Shown: piece after piece, positions 47,565-60,165 of the stretch
How the letters are laid out: each line of letters opens with the position of its first letter
Position numbering within the stretch: position 1 is the first letter of the stretch
Assembly: GCA_009809945.1 (NCBI GenBank)
Contig: WTPW01000795.1
Span: 196,579 to 260,578, forward strand
Direction of reading: 5' to 3'
Source of the DNA: Gigaspora margarita
Taxonomy: Eukaryota; Glomeromycota; Glomeromycetes; Diversisporales; Gigasporaceae
DNA: 64,000 bases
Notes under the pieces: model-generated
What the model was told of the DNA's origin: nothing
Databases searched by the model: none
Seen by the model: only the letters and a program-made list of their open reading frames with translations
Program-made: the position numbers and the translations under genes

Positions 47565-49110
47565 ATGGCATCGAAAACACTTAAGGGCGATTTGCCCGAA
47601 TTAATGGAGAATATTCTTAATAATCTAAATGATGATATTCATTCCTTACACTCATGCACACTTGTAAGTCGACATTGGTGCAAAATGTCAATTCCTATTC
47701 TTTGGCAAGAACCATTTTTAGTGGAGAGAAAGCCTTTATTCATTTCTAATTATTTTTCATCTCTTGGCGAATACGAAAAATTTTTTTTAAAAAGATGTGG
47801 GATAAATGAAGAATTTTCCAAAACGATATTTAATTATGCAAGATTCCTAAAGGTTCTCAATCTATGGAAGTTTAAATGTAAAGTTGATGATTGGATCGAA
47901 CTTTTTAATCCATCACATAACGACGACGATATATCAAGCTATCACATAACTAATTTACTAATCAAATTATTAATTGAAAGTGGTGCAATTTTGCATAAAT
48001 TTAGGTTATGTTTTTCAGAATCTCTTGAATTTAAACCAGAGATCTTTTACTCATTAGAACAAAATGTGCAATTTTTCTCACAAATACAACATCTATCTTT
48101 GGTCTTAGAAGATCTCAACATTGAAAGTGCTACTACATGGTTAAGGACTTTGGCAAAAAATGTTACGAAAATTAAAACTTTGAAATTTCATGAAGAGGAT
48201 TATAATGGTCATATCCATCATGTCAATGATATGTTACCGTTAATTCATTCTTTTATATACATTATTAAATCACAAGAGCAACTTAGAAAATTTTGTTTAT
48301 TTGAAGTAAGATATATTACAAAATTCCATGGCATTATTTCAGCTTTAGAAAGTCAAAAAAAACTCATTACAAGAATTTAGGATAGATAATTGTAATTTTA
48401 GTGCAGAGTTCGAGGTATTGAATAATTGCAAAAATTTAGAAAAACTTCGTATTATGTCTTGTTATCCGATCCTGTCGAAGTTGTCGAAAATATCAGATTA
48501 TAAAATCAGCACTTTACTATTGACTGGTGAAACGATCGATGCACGGTCTATAGCATTAATGATGAAAAAGTCTGGCATATTATTACAAAGATTATGTCTC
48601 GAATCAGCTAATAAAATTAATGAAGAACCATTATTACTAGAAGCAATTAAATCCTTTTGTCCTAATATTACATACCTCAGAATTTCGGGTTTTGTATTTT
48701 CCACACAATTTATAGAACTTATTGGTAATTGTCAAAAACTTCAATTTCTTTCGTTATGGTGCTTTACGAAAGACATACCAGATGAAGAATTGAAAATAAG
48801 AATTATACAGTTTTCAGAAATATTGCCGTTAACATTGGAAGATATTTACTTGGATTCTTGGTTACGGAAATATACAGATATTTTTCTCAATAATTGCAAT
48901 ACACCTTTAAAAAAGCTGAGAATGTATGAAATATATAACGAGACAATTTTCAAAGCACTAGTTGAATTCTGCAAACGAACCAAAACTTTGAATTACGTGA
49001 GTGTCAGCAAATATTTAAACTTAGATGATAATATTAAAAAGGAATTGGAAGCATATGTTGCATTGGTACAATCTAAACTTACTGATAATGGTTTTTTTTA
49101 TTTTCTATAA
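47565..49110 (+). pseudogene. F-box/LRR family protein copy 3, one frameshift
   Basis: ATG at 47565; F-box at about residues 8-45, LRR-like part to the end. The only break is in a homopolymer at about 48355-48362: eight A where the intact copies have seven (in the SALESQKNS codons). It splits the gene into 271 and 230 open codons. An extra T run near the end changes the C-terminus to FFYFL. Since everything else is intact, this may be a sequencing error and the gene may be functional; read data over the A run would decide. Upstream box and flanks are shared with copies 2 and 4, and the copy belongs to the duplication 43.69-49.2 / 59.2-62.7 kb. Confidence 0.9.
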
Positions 49111-49396
49111 ATTCCTTTTATCTGTGGGCCAACAAGATATTAAGTTATTTTATGTGTACTATTACTATGTGATTAAGCCGACAAACTGTAAAGATTGCAA
49201 ATCAAATTATTTTATTTAGCGTAGATCATCTGATAAAAAATACGATCCGATGATTACTTTTTTTTCTTTTCTTTTGGCGACATATCACTATTACTTTTTT
49301 TTTCTTTTGGCGATCATCATTCGGGCCATTTGCATCATATGAGCATCGATCTCTGCTGTAATTTTAAAATTCATGAATAATACCTTGACTTACGTT
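49111..49396. other. F-box 3' flank, then unassigned
   Basis: The first 100 bases are the shared family 3' flank; the rest has T-rich words (CTTTTCTTTTGGCGA, twice) and no gene. Confidence 0.5.
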
Positions 49397-49767
49397 CAGG
49401 GTACCGAATAATTGACTGTGAAGGCAATTAATTGCAATTATTTGATCTCAATTAATTGATTGGTGGCGCAACCACAATTAATTGTAATTTTTTTGGATAC
49501 TTACTGATCTTGACGTCAAATAAAAATTTTATTATATGATTTAATAAAGAAAACAAAAAAGTATGTATGATTAGATAAATAAAAAAAAGCATATATGATT
49601 AAATAAATAAATAAAAAATAAGCTTATACGATCAAAAAAGAAGTGGTTTTTTTTTTAAAAAAACACGTATACTGAAATAGTCTTTATTTTTAAATTGATT
49701 ACAATGAGCACAAAAGGTTCAAACAAATGAACGTAGATAATGCATGACGCATGACGAAACCCATGAC

Positions 49768-51728
49768 TAGGGTCCGTATTGGGCCGGGCTAAACCCGCGG
49801 GTTTTAGAATCAGGCCGGGTTTGTGCACGGGTCGGGTCTAAATTTTAAAGTTTGTTTGTAAAGTGGGCCGGGTTCAGATCGGGTTTATTAAATATTGAAC
49901 CCGGGTCGGGTTTAGTAAATAGGCCCAGTACAGCCCAATAATACTCAGTATTATTTTTGCTATAGTTCCTGATGACTACAGCTTTAGTTAGATATTACGT
50001 AAATACCTTTTCGGTATTAAAAACTTAAATTAATCAAATCTGCACTTACTACTATGGCCGCGCACATAAATAAAATTGGTTCTCGTAACCCGGCTGGGTG
50101 AATTTTTTTAAAAAAGTCAAATGTTATTTTATATTAATATATATACAGCCATCTATCATAATATTGCGGACACTTTTTCGTGCTTAATAACTTTAAATCG
50201 GGTAAGTAACTACAGCACAAAATTTATATTACATGTTTGGTAGATCTCACAGTACAACAACTAAAATTTGGTTTAATTTCGTTAGGTCATGCAGAAATTA
50301 TGCAGGGAAGATTCGATATTATAAAAGGTATTTGTGTACTACGAATTATTGCAATGGCAATAAAAAATCAAGATCATCTTTCTTTTATACACAAAAATGG
50401 GCAGTACGAAAGATATTACTGATGGGCAAAAAGTGCTATAATCTATGGTTACCTGCGAAAAAATTCCATTCATTCAATTGCAGCTCATGTGGGCTGTGGC
50501 AAAACTGCTGTTGGAAACATAATAAAAGAGTATCATAATAAGGGTGGGAGGTTGGGGCAAAAAAAAGCGCCCTGGACATCCAAGTTCTCTTACCTCTGCG
50601 GATTGTATGGCTTTGAAGGAATTGGTCACTAATGGAAACTGCTGCCTAAATCTTTCCTATATCACTAACCTTTTTTCTATCAGAAAAAAATTTTTTTAAA
50701 GTACCATTCACTATGCCTTGCACAGTGAATGCTTAAGGTCCTGTACTTTTTGCCCAAAACCACTTGTTACCCCACTAACAAAAAAAAAAGTGGCTAAAAA
50801 ATTTATTAACAAAAGTAGAAGTTGGATAATGAATTGGCCTCCCCAGAGCTTGGGTCTGAACCCAATTGAAATCTTTGATTCAAAGAAAAAGAAAGTGTGC
50901 ATCGTGAGCTGGATGTTTTGGTACAAGAGGTGTGGTATGATATAACTCTTGAGATGTGCTATTAGTTAATTAAAAGTATGTAAGATCATGTTGCTGCTTG
51001 TATTGAAGCTGGAGGGAGATCTATGAATACTAAAATAAATTTAGTATATAATTTTTTTTAAGAAAAAATGATAAAGAATAAAAAAGTTTGTTTATTATAA
51101 CCAATAAAAAAACTATATTGAAGGTTTTTTTGCGCGATCTGATAAAATTGAACCAAATTTTAATATGTTTGTACCGCGATATCTACCAAATATGTGATAT
51201 AAATTTTGTGCTGCGGTTACTCACCCAATTTCAAGTTATTAAGTGTGAAAAAGTGACTGCAATATTATAGTAGATGGCTGTAGTTTTTACAATTACTACT
51301 GCTGCACTATACATATTTATATATAAAGAGTTTTAAGTATTTAAAAAATTTATATAACATTTTTTTAGATTATAACAATAACATCTGGGTGCTGGGTGCC
51401 CTTGGGTCTTAAGATGTTATGAGAACCAATTAATTTTATTTGCATGGCCTATATAGCTTAAATTTTTTTTTCTTTTTTTTTATATAAAAATAAGATTTTT
51501 GAAATTTTTTTTGTTCTGATTCAGAATCGGGCTACTTGGGTTTGGGCTCAAATTTTCAAACCTGTAATAAATTTGGATAGGTTTTGTTCCAGGCTTACAA
51601 AATTATCAGCCCAGGCTAACCCAAACCTGTAACTTTTTATCGGCCAAACTTGAACTTTGGTCTTGTATAATATTTTCAGATTTGGGTTTGGGCTTGGAGA
51701 TACCCGACCCGGTTCAATACAGACCCTA
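49768..51728. mobile_element. hAT-like element with GGGCCGGGTT arms
   Basis: Ends TAGGGTCCGTATTG and CAATACAGACCCTA are inverted. The flanks CCCATGAC (49760-49767) and CTCATGAT (51729-51736) agree at six of eight bases. The arms are rich in GGGTCGGGTTTA-type words. Without the inserted Tc1-like element it is about 0.83 kb and non-coding. Confidence 0.75.
50146..51280 (+). mobile_element. Tc1-like transposon with long inverted ends, broken transposase
   Basis: Ends CAGCCATCTATCATAATATT and the complement of AATATTATAGTAGATGGCTG run about 100 bases inwards, with TA outside (50144-50145, 51281-51282). The interior shows Tc1 transposase remnants on the plus strand: an N-terminal helix-turn-helix segment near 50455-50560 (IAAHVGCGKTAVGNIIKEY) and, near 50835, WPPQSLGLNPIE, matching the family's WPSQSPDLNPIE with the catalytic-region Asp replaced by Gly. 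Most of the DDE core between them is deleted and the frame shifts at least once near 50570. It is not autonomous. Confidence 0.85.
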
Positions 51729-51840
51729 CTCATGATGCATGATGAAACCCACAATGCATGGCAAAATACATGATGCATGAACCCATGATGCATGATGAAA
51801 CCAATAATAAATAACAAAACCCATAATGATTTTGATGATG
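51729..51840. repeat. CATGATGCATGATGAAACCC minisatellite
   Basis: About five drifting copies follow the hAT-like insertion; one more (CATGACGCATGACGAAACCC) precedes it at 49743-49762, so the element inserted into this repeat. Confidence 0.75.
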
Positions 51841-52321
51841 CATAAGACTATTATTCATTTCTTTTGATAGCAGAAATAAATTAGTCCATGTAAAGTTAAT
51901 TTTTTGTTCATATTATATCTTCCCAGTTTCTATCTTTTTGACATCGATCTAACATTACCTGATGATTTGCAACAATTACCCAGATATATCCGATAGGTGT
52001 TCTACAAATTGGCAGTATCATAGTATTTTATTATTATGTTTTATTTTTGCATAGTATGTAGCATAGTTGGGTGATTTTAACCCTCAATGAGGGTACTCTG
52101 CTGGCACCCTCAATGAGCATTATAGACTCTCAGAGAGTGTATGAACCTCTCAGTGAGTGAATTCATCACCTAGCAAGTAATTAAAACCTCAGTACAAATT
52201 AAAAATATTTGAGGATATGATTTTAGTCTGCAAATAAAATAACAGATGTTTATAGCATTAGTGTTATTATTGATAGTTCAAAAAATCATGCGTTTAGACA
52301 ATTAATCCTACATGAATTTTA

Positions 52322-52541
52322 CAGGAAGGTCACCAAAATTCTGGGTCCTATAAGTTGGATCTAGAACAGTGTTTAGCCTTAGCTGTTAGCAGGTTCTATA
52401 GCAAAATTACTTAATGAATGGATATGATATCATTAGTAAAATTTTTTATGATCTTAGGGCAAAATCGATCAATTCCAATCCAACTAACCTTGATTCTGAT
52501 GCACTCTGACATATACTGACCCAAAATTTGGTGACCCTCTG
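52322..52541. mobile_element. TA-flanked MITE
   Basis: Ends CAGGAAGGTCACCAAAATTC and the complement of AATTTGGTGACCCTCTG; TA at 52320-52321 and 52542-52543. 220 bases, non-coding. Confidence 0.75.
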
Positions 52542-53024
52542 TATGTGTTGATCCTACGCCCCACTGTTGCTAGTAAAATGCTAGCAATAAAAATTATCTG
52601 TTTAGATTCAATGTAAAAGCTTCTTCAAATTAACAAGAGTTTCATCATCTTTGGTAGCACTCACACAAAAAATTGATCACTCTGTAATTCTGTAATTTTG
52701 ACCAATCAAAATTTAGAATCAAGTGTAATGTAATAATCAAAACAAATATGTTTTGTAAAATTAAGGCTAAGAAAACCGCATTATAATTAGGGTTAGAGAT
52801 AGAAAATATAGTGGCCATTGTAGTATTAGTAAAATTTTATAAGAAACATTTTTAATTAGGATGCAATAGATGGTTTTCTAATAAAAATTTAGAACTATTT
52901 GTTTTTTGTAAAAAATTTTATATTACACATGATCTAAAATTCAATCATTAAAATTACAGGTTGTGAACAAGTTTTTTGGTTGGAGAGCAGGATGTTAGTT
53001 TCATCAATAGTCAGGGGTGGTGTT

Positions 53025-53128
53025 AGAAGTTTCATCAATTGTCAAGTGTTTTGTCAATTGTCAAGAGTTTTGTCAATTGTCAAGGGTTTCATCAAATGTC
53101 AAGGGTTTTGTCAAATGTCAAGGGTTTC
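53025..53128. repeat. 19-base tandem repeat
   Basis: About five copies of TTTTGTCAATTGTCAAGGG with drift. The frame across it (52980-53210) is repeat translation. Confidence 0.8.
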
Positions 53129-54487
53129 TTTGGATGCAAATTTGATGAAATCTTTTGTTATCGCAAAAATAATTGCATCAGGCATCATTATACATAGAGG
53201 CCTTTTTTGAATAGTTGTTTTTGCTTTTAAAGTATTATTGTATGGACTGGAAAAAGACTCTTGACCCATATTCCTTGGAAAATCTTCTATTAATAAAAAT
53301 AAATGATAAAATGTCATCAATTCAAGACATTCACCAGATTAAACATGTATATAATTGCATTTTAATGGAATTTAAGTTACAGTACTTTTGCAATAACATT
53401 TTAGATACTTTTATTATAAAAATTGCAATTAATTGCAATTATTTCACAATTAATTGTTTTGCAATTGTTGTTTATAAAAATGTCAATTAAATATAATAAT
53501 GTAATAATTTAATTGCAATTAGTATTAAAAATTCAATGTTCTCATGGTTCTCAATGAACATTTGATTTTTTTTAAGAACTTTAATATTTAAAAAAAGGTT
53601 CTCTTATTTGAGAACATTTTATCCTCTTGAAATGTTCTCAAAGAGAACATTTATAAAATTTTTATGTTCTAGATTTACTAATGAGAACAATAAATTATAT
53701 AAAATGTTTATCAATTTGATAATGTAATTTGATTATAACAAATTCTGTACATATATATGTACTATATGTAGCACATATATTTAAAGTTTTACAATATGGG
53801 TAACAAATAAATTTTTAAAAAAATAACCTTTAAAGATTTTTAAAATAAAACATTCATTAGCCATGCAGTGTGTTTTTTATATTGAGAGTATCATTATTGT
53901 TTAAACTTATATAAGATAATTTGGGTCAAATGATATGCTAATACTAAGCAAATAAAAAGACACAAAGTATTTGTTAATACAAAGTTTAAATAGTTAAATA
54001 ACAAAGTAATTGGATTCTAATTTATTGCATTAACCAATAGTAGCATTAGTAGAAAGGTTTGTTTTACTATGAGCAAATATAAAAAGCACTTGAAGTTTTA
54101 ACAAAATTATTAGAAATAAAATTATATAATACATTGTGTTATGTTGAAAAAATACAAAGAATCATATACAAAGTTTAAAAAATTATTAATAGATAAGCAT
54201 GAACTTAGTGTAAGTATAGAATTTATTTTCAAATAAGTTATTTTTCTATTAACAATAAATTCTTTATTAAAAATTATTTTATTTACTATATTAAACTATC
54301 AGAGCATAAGTTATTTATTTATAATCTACTTATTTTAATATTATTATTATTTTTTTTTCTCTTTGATGGACTCTGAGTACTTTTATTAGAAATAATTATA
54401 ATAAAACTTAATCTGATTACAAAATCAAATTTCTTATTATGCCCCTTCTAATGTTCTAAGTCTCACCTCACCCAGCTGCCTTATAGG

Positions 54488-54829
54488 TAGGGTTCCTCAA
54501 ATTCAAATCAAATCAAATATTGGATCAATTTGATTTGATCAAATCAAATAGACCCTGATTTGAATTTGATTTGATTCAAATATTTGGATTTGAATTTGAA
54601 TTTGATTTGATTCAAATATTTGGATTTGAATTTGATTTGAATTTGAATTTTTAATAGTAATTTTCAAATCAAATCAAATATTTGTCAAATCAAATCAAAT
54701 ATTTGTCAAATCAAATCAAATTTGGTCAGATTTGAATTTGATCAAATCAAATATAGTCAAATTTGAATTTGAATTTGATCAAATATTTGATTCAAATATT
54801 TGAAGATCAAATCAAATTGTGGAACCCTA
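54488..54829. mobile_element. hAT-type MITE, target duplication CTTATAGG
   Basis: Ends TAGGGTTCC and GGAACCCTA; perfect 8-base duplication CTTATAGG (54480-54487, 54830-54837). The interior is built of TTTGATTTGAAT repeats and their complement, the same plan as 32451-34013. Confidence 0.92.
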
Positions 54830-55564
54830 CTTATAGGTGCCCAAATGTGCCTCATCACACTAATTCAAAGAACTAGAACTTATGGCTAGCCTCACCAAAT
54901 CAGAATCTCTTTAAATCCCTCTCACCTAGCATCTATGGTGAGAATAATCAAACCATCAAGAAAAAAAAACTTGAAAGACAAGAAAAAAAAGGAAGTAAAA
55001 AAAGGGGGAAAGCATCAAAAACCTTTAATGACAACCAAAATGAAACAAAAATAAAAGATAAAAGATGAAAGGAACAAAGAAAATTCTGTTTCGATGAAGT
55101 CTTACCTAAGCAAATGCTCAGTAGAGTCTGAGCCTAAAATAATGCATCTGAAACACTTATTTTATTATTAAAAGTTAGATATAACTTTTATTCACTATAT
55201 GTTAAACTACAAGTGAGTAAATGCAGTGTAAGAAAAGCTTAATTTTCAATTAACATACCAAGAATGGTGCAAACTTGATCATAGAATTAATTATTATATT
55301 ATTGATTTTATTAATTTGAATTAATTTCGTTGTAAATTAATAAATAATATATATCAATATTGTTTGAAGCTAATATAAACATAAACATTTTTAAAAATTA
55401 ATGTTCAATATATTTAATGTATAATGAACACTAAAAAGTTTTTGAGAACACTTAAAAGTTTTTGAAACAATAAAAATTTAAATTATGCTCTTTTGAGAAC
55501 ATAACTTTCGATTTGAATTTTAAACATTGATTGCAATTCAATTTTCGGTACCTCTGCTTACGTT

Positions 55565-55650
55565 GACCATGCCTACCTCCATTATAGTTTTTATTTGTGA
55601 CCAGGAATCTTTCCATGGAAGATTCCCGAAGGTAGGCATGAACAACAGAT
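55565..55650. repeat. small inverted repeat
   Basis: CATGCCTACCT and AGGTAGGCATG enclose a second palindrome, GGAATCTTTCCATGGAAGAT continuing to TCC. Confidence 0.6.
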
Positions 55651-56460
55651 AGTAAGACAGAGTATTAATATAGAAAATTAAAAAGTTATAGATTATGTGT
55701 GTTATGTGTGTGAATCAATAGAAATCAAGCAAATAATTCTTTAAAATAAAAATTTTTTATAACTTTAAACGAGAATAATTTAACAAAAGTTTAACCAAAT
55801 TTAATAAAAAAATTTTTATAAATATAATTTTTATTAACTTGTAAATTAAATTTAAAAAAAATTTAATTATATTTAAGTATTTGTTAAATCTTCCTTTAAT
55901 TAAACATATATATGATTGATTTTATTGATTCAACCCCATATCCTTAACTGTTAATGATAATAAAAATTTTAAAATTTATTTAAAATTCACCGGAAGTGAA
56001 ATATGATTTTAATTGATTAAAAATTTTTTGAAGTTTAGTGTTTTTTAGGGAACTGAACATTTTTTACTTAGTTTATCAATTACTAATTATTAAGACCGTT
56101 TTTTTTAGAAGCAGTATATCTGGCTTCGGTGAGCGTTAAAATCGAATAATATTGATATACTCTATGTCTATTTTTGTAATTTTATGGAATACCGATACTA
56201 GACTGTCAAGGCGTTTATTATTAGTTTTGTGACCTTGTGTCTTCGAATATATTTATGGAATTGCAGAGAGTTAAGGCTAATTAAGTCAAAATTAATTTTA
56301 GCTGTTCATTGTTATATTGCAGATTTTGTAATGTGATTATCACTATTTTTTTAATCAACATACGTAAATAATTCTATACACTTATTTAACCATTCTGATT
56401 TTTATTTATTTATTCAGTCTGTTTGTAGCTAATAAAATTCATAAAATTTTTTCTTACGTA
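55651..56460. other. no gene seen
   Basis: Very AT-rich with no frame and no recognised repeat. Confidence 0.5.
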
Positions 56461-56830
56461 TTATCCAATTCAGAAATTATGCGTAAATTATACGTAGTAC
56501 ATAGGAAACAAACTCCATTCAGCAATTTTACGTAGTACGTACGTAAGTGGAAAACAAACTCCAAAAAAGCAAAAATTATAAATTGATGCACTGTAACTAA
56601 TTTATAAAATTTTCTTTGACAATAAAATTACATTCAATAACAACAATTATGTTTAGTACATTGGAAATAAGTTCTATTCAGAATTATACGTAGAACGAAC
56701 TCCAATAAACAAAAATAAATTGACAATAAAACTCCATTCAACAACAATTATGCGTAGTATATACGCATTACATGGAGAACCAACTACAAAAGCAATATTA
56801 TATACTGATGTACTTACCTAGTTTACAACT
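56461..56830. repeat. degenerate tandem repeat, unit about 100-170 bases
   Basis: Words AATTATGCGTAGTACAT, GGAAACAAACTCCATTCA and AAATTGATGCACTGTAACTA recur three times with losses. Confidence 0.6.
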
Positions 56831-56889
56831 TTTCGATAATAAAATAATTATTTCCCGGATTTGGCTAAATTGTATCGTTTTACTGCGCA

Positions 56890-57830
56890 CAAAATGTCAA
56901 ATGAAAGTTTACCGTTTGAAAACTATGACCTAATGGTTCCTTTTCAAACATTCGTTAATATGAGTGATTTTCAAACCATATATTATGTTGGGTTTGCTAT
57001 ATGAACGGAATCAGTGTTGAAAAGGATGAACATAAGGCATTCATTTACTATCAAAAATCAGCAGAGGTGGATAACGCTGATGGATCATTTTTTTTGTTGG
57101 ATATTGTTATGATGAAGGAATTGGAGTTGAAAAGGATGTACATAAGGCATTCATTTATTATCAAAAATCTACCGAGTTGGGTAATATTGATGGAACATTT
57201 AGAGTTGGGTATTGTTATCAGGATGGAGAAGGATGAACATAAGGCATTCATTAATTATAAAAAATTTGTAGAGATGGAGCATGCACAAGGAACTTATAAT
57301 GTTGGTTGTTATTATAGAGATGGAATTGAAGCTGAAAAGAATGAACATAAGGCATTCTTTTATTTTTAAAAATCAGGATCATATTGTGTTGGACGTTACT
57401 ATGAAAAAGGAATTGGAGTTGAAAAGGATGAACATAAAGTATTTATTTATTATCAAAAATTTGCAGAGATGGGCATTGGAAATTGTGATGAAAGTCGTAA
57501 AACATTCGTTTATTATCAAAAATCAGCAGATATGGGCACGCTGGTGAATATTTACACTTGGCAATTGTTATCTTCATGAAATTTGAGTTAAAAAGGATAA
57601 ACAGAATAGGCATTTAATTATTATTAAAGATGGGGAATATTTCAAGTTGGAAGTTGTTAACTTTATGGAACTGGAGTTGAAATTGATGAACAAAAGGCAT
57701 TATTTATTATGAAAAATCCGCTAATATGGGTATTTAGCCGGAATTTCTCAGGTTGTATATTGTTATTGAAATGGAATTGGAGTAATGAGAGATATAGAGA
57801 TGTCAATTGATGTGGTATCAAAAGTAGTAT
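56890..57830 (+). pseudogene. Sel1-repeat protein relic
   Basis: At least seven Sel1-like repeats are visible, each with the family signature (G)xGVEKDEHKAFIYYQKSAE followed by a DNADG or MGH-type turn; they start near 57001, 57115, 57225, 57320, 57410 and 57500 in different frames. Repeat spacing is about 105-110 bases, one Sel1 unit of 36 residues. Frame changes between repeats (for example near 57110 and 57215) and a TAA at 57367-57369 show it is dead. Sel1 repeats are helical scaffolds; in mycorrhizal fungi they are commonly joined to kinase domains, and a kinase relic follows here at 58.1 kb on the same strand. Confidence 0.88.
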
Positions 57831-58094
57831 CCTATTTTAAAATAATTATCGTTTTTATTGCCATTAAATTATATTTACGAACGGTTTTGTTTTATTCATG
57901 ATATAATCGAGAAAGATTTCGGTCAGGTCATTGGAGTTTTCAGATAGTTTGTTGTTCAATTATTTATTATTTTCATTATCGTTATTTAAATTTAACTACT
58001 AAATTTTAGTAACAATTGACTGGATAAATAAAATTTCCGATATCGATATTACTTTAAAAAACATATTAATTAATAATAAACTCTAATTGTTATG

Positions 58095-59136
58095 GATTCC
58101 TTATAATGAATTTGAAATTTTTGAGAAGAGAGGAAAGGCAGCTTGGTGGTTGGATCAAAATCGAAATTTAATATTTGGTGTATGCACTTAAATTATTACA
58201 TGAATCAAGCAAATCTCAGGAAGAGTTTATAAAAGAGGTAATGGTCTTGTTTTTAATCTAATCATATATTTTTATTTTTTAACTAATTTCTTTTAACATT
58301 AACTTTAAAAGGTATTACGATATTATTTACAAAAAAATCCTTCATTTTTAAAATGCTTTGAAATATCAAGAGATGTTTCTGGAGATTATTTTCTTGTTTT
58401 GGCAGCTGCAATGAATAGCTCCTTACGTAATAATCTTCACCAAATAGCACAAATGGAATGGAGAAATAAAATTAAATTTATTATTTTGGATTGCATCAGA
58501 TTTTCAAATAATTCATTCTAATGAACTTATTCACTGAGATTTGAATAGTGGTAATATTTTGCAAGTTTATTTCTAGTTCATATATTACTGATTTAGAACT
58601 TACTATACAGTCCAATTTAACATTTTAGATTGAATCAGAAATAACTATGGAGTTTTTGCCATAACTTACATTGCACCAGAAATTTTATATAAGAAAACAT
58701 ATACTACAGCATTTGATATTTATTCATTTGGCATGAATATGTGGGAAATTTTATATGGAAAAATGATATATTCGAATCGAGAATTTAATAACCAATATCA
58801 AACAGAGATCTGCTGTAATGACTTAAGATCAAATATCGTTAATGATACATCACAATGTTATAAAAATCTAATGGAAAAATGTTGTCCAACTGCTGAAGAA
58901 ATTAATGATATTTTATAAAATTGAAAGACGACGAAAAAATATTATTAGAATTATCTGAATCTGAAAAAGTATTAAAGATGTTTCAAATATTCATAGCCAA
59001 AATTACACTAAATCGAAATATAGATGTAGATCATATTACTCTACAAATCATATTCTCGGAATTATTGAGACAGCAGATATGTAATATTTTTATCCTGCGA
59101 TCTTTATATAGTAATCAGAGCATAAATAACGTTTAA
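58095..59136 (+). pseudogene. protein kinase relic downstream of the Sel1 repeats
   Basis: Ordered kinase pieces: IPYNEFEIFEKRGKAAW near 58105 (eroded Gly-rich loop); KLLHESSKSQEEF near 58195; a GT-AG intron (about 58237-58312); FLKCFEISRDVSGDYFLVLA near 58345; IHSNELIH followed by TGA at 58535-58537 exactly at the Arg of the HRD motif, then DLNSGNIL; a second intron; IAPEILYKKTYTTAFDIYSF with MWEILYGK (58672-58770); CCPTAEEI near 58880, where family members have about ten more codons (the WDxDPxKR segment is missing); then, one frame over, DDEKILLELSESEKVLK to 59136. The catalytic loop stop and frameshifts make it non-functional. Confidence 0.87.
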
Positions 59137-59221
59137 ATTCGGATAGTAAAATTATTAATTCTGAATACCTGAACCCATAAAATGTATTCATTAAAAAATC
59201 GATCTATTCCGTGGAACTTTA

Positions 59222-60165
59222 TAAGTTTGTATTTGGTATAATTTATAACTAAAATTCCATTATTGTTTATAGTCGAAAAATAGCTAGAGAATTTTTATTG
59301 TTCAGAGAGAAGACTTTAATAAGAAGAGTACAAAGATATATATTTATTATTTTCCGCATTCCCAAATTTTACGCAGAAAAGATTCCCAAATAATATACTT
59401 TGCAATGGAATTTTAAGTAAAATGCTTACTGAGAATTTTCTATTGAATATATACTTAGGATTATGGTGTTCTCAAGCGCCTTAATCAATCGGTTGTAACA
59501 GGCCTGGGGTAAATTTTAACAATATTAACATTTTATTTGAGTTTTATTTTGATTATTTAACGAACATGCCATCACATAATATTTCTGAAACATTAGCACA
59601 CGATGCTAGTACTTTGACGGCAGCTATTTTCGGGTTATTTCTAAATTTGTTTGAATTGATCTTAAATTTCGATTTATTAATTAATATTTGGTGTAATCTC
59701 ATGAGACAAAAAGAAAATTTCGATTTATTAATTAATATTTGGTGAGACAAAAAGAAAATTTTTATTCTAATATTTTTTATATAGTACTACTTGTACTTGA
59801 GTGTAACGTATCAGTTCTAGTGCTGTTCCCAAAATTTTTTTAGCGATTTCATTTTATATTATAGAAAAAAATGATGTAGAGCTTTGCATTCTTTTAAGTA
59901 AATATTCGTGAATTATTGATCTTTTGTTTTGGGCATTGATTCGCCTTACGTGAAGTAACTGCGTTTGATCTTTTCTTTCCCATACTAACTCTCAAACGTG
60001 GTTATTTATCACGGCACAAATTCTGTAAGGTAATTTGATTTCGATTTTAATTCGTGACATTTCATGACGCGTAAATGTGTTGTACTTAATTATGCAACAT
60101 GGCAATATATGAAATAACAAAATAATCAAAATAATTTCTTTAGAATATATGTTAATTAATAAAAG
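59222..60165. repeat. segmental duplication, copy B
   Basis: Matches 43690-45375 without the LTR-like insertion, so it carries the empty site (ATCACGGCACAAATTC near 60008-60022). An internal 40-base tandem duplication (AAAATTTCGATTTATTAATT) lies near 59710-59760. No gene. Confidence 0.85.

Larger units (their letters stand above)
49397..55556. mobile_element. 6.16-kb hAT-like unit, target duplication CTTACGTT
   Basis: Ends CAGGGTACCGAATAATTG and the complement of CAGAGGTACCGAAAATTG lie between perfect 8-base duplications, CTTACGTT (49389-49396, 55557-55564). Subterminal CAATTAATTGCAATTA words occur on both sides (49430-49490; 53420-53520 and 55540). Four other elements are nested inside (49768-51728 with 50146-51280, 52322-52541, 54488-54829). 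I find no transposase; a 91-codon frame at 53215-53490 has no motif. GTTCTC/GAGAAC-rich stretches near 53540-53700 and 55430-55505 may be its inner inverted repeats. Confidence 0.75.

Noticed and set aside
53215-53490. 91-codon frame as a hAT transposase piece
   Set aside because: No hAT dimerisation or DDE motif visible.
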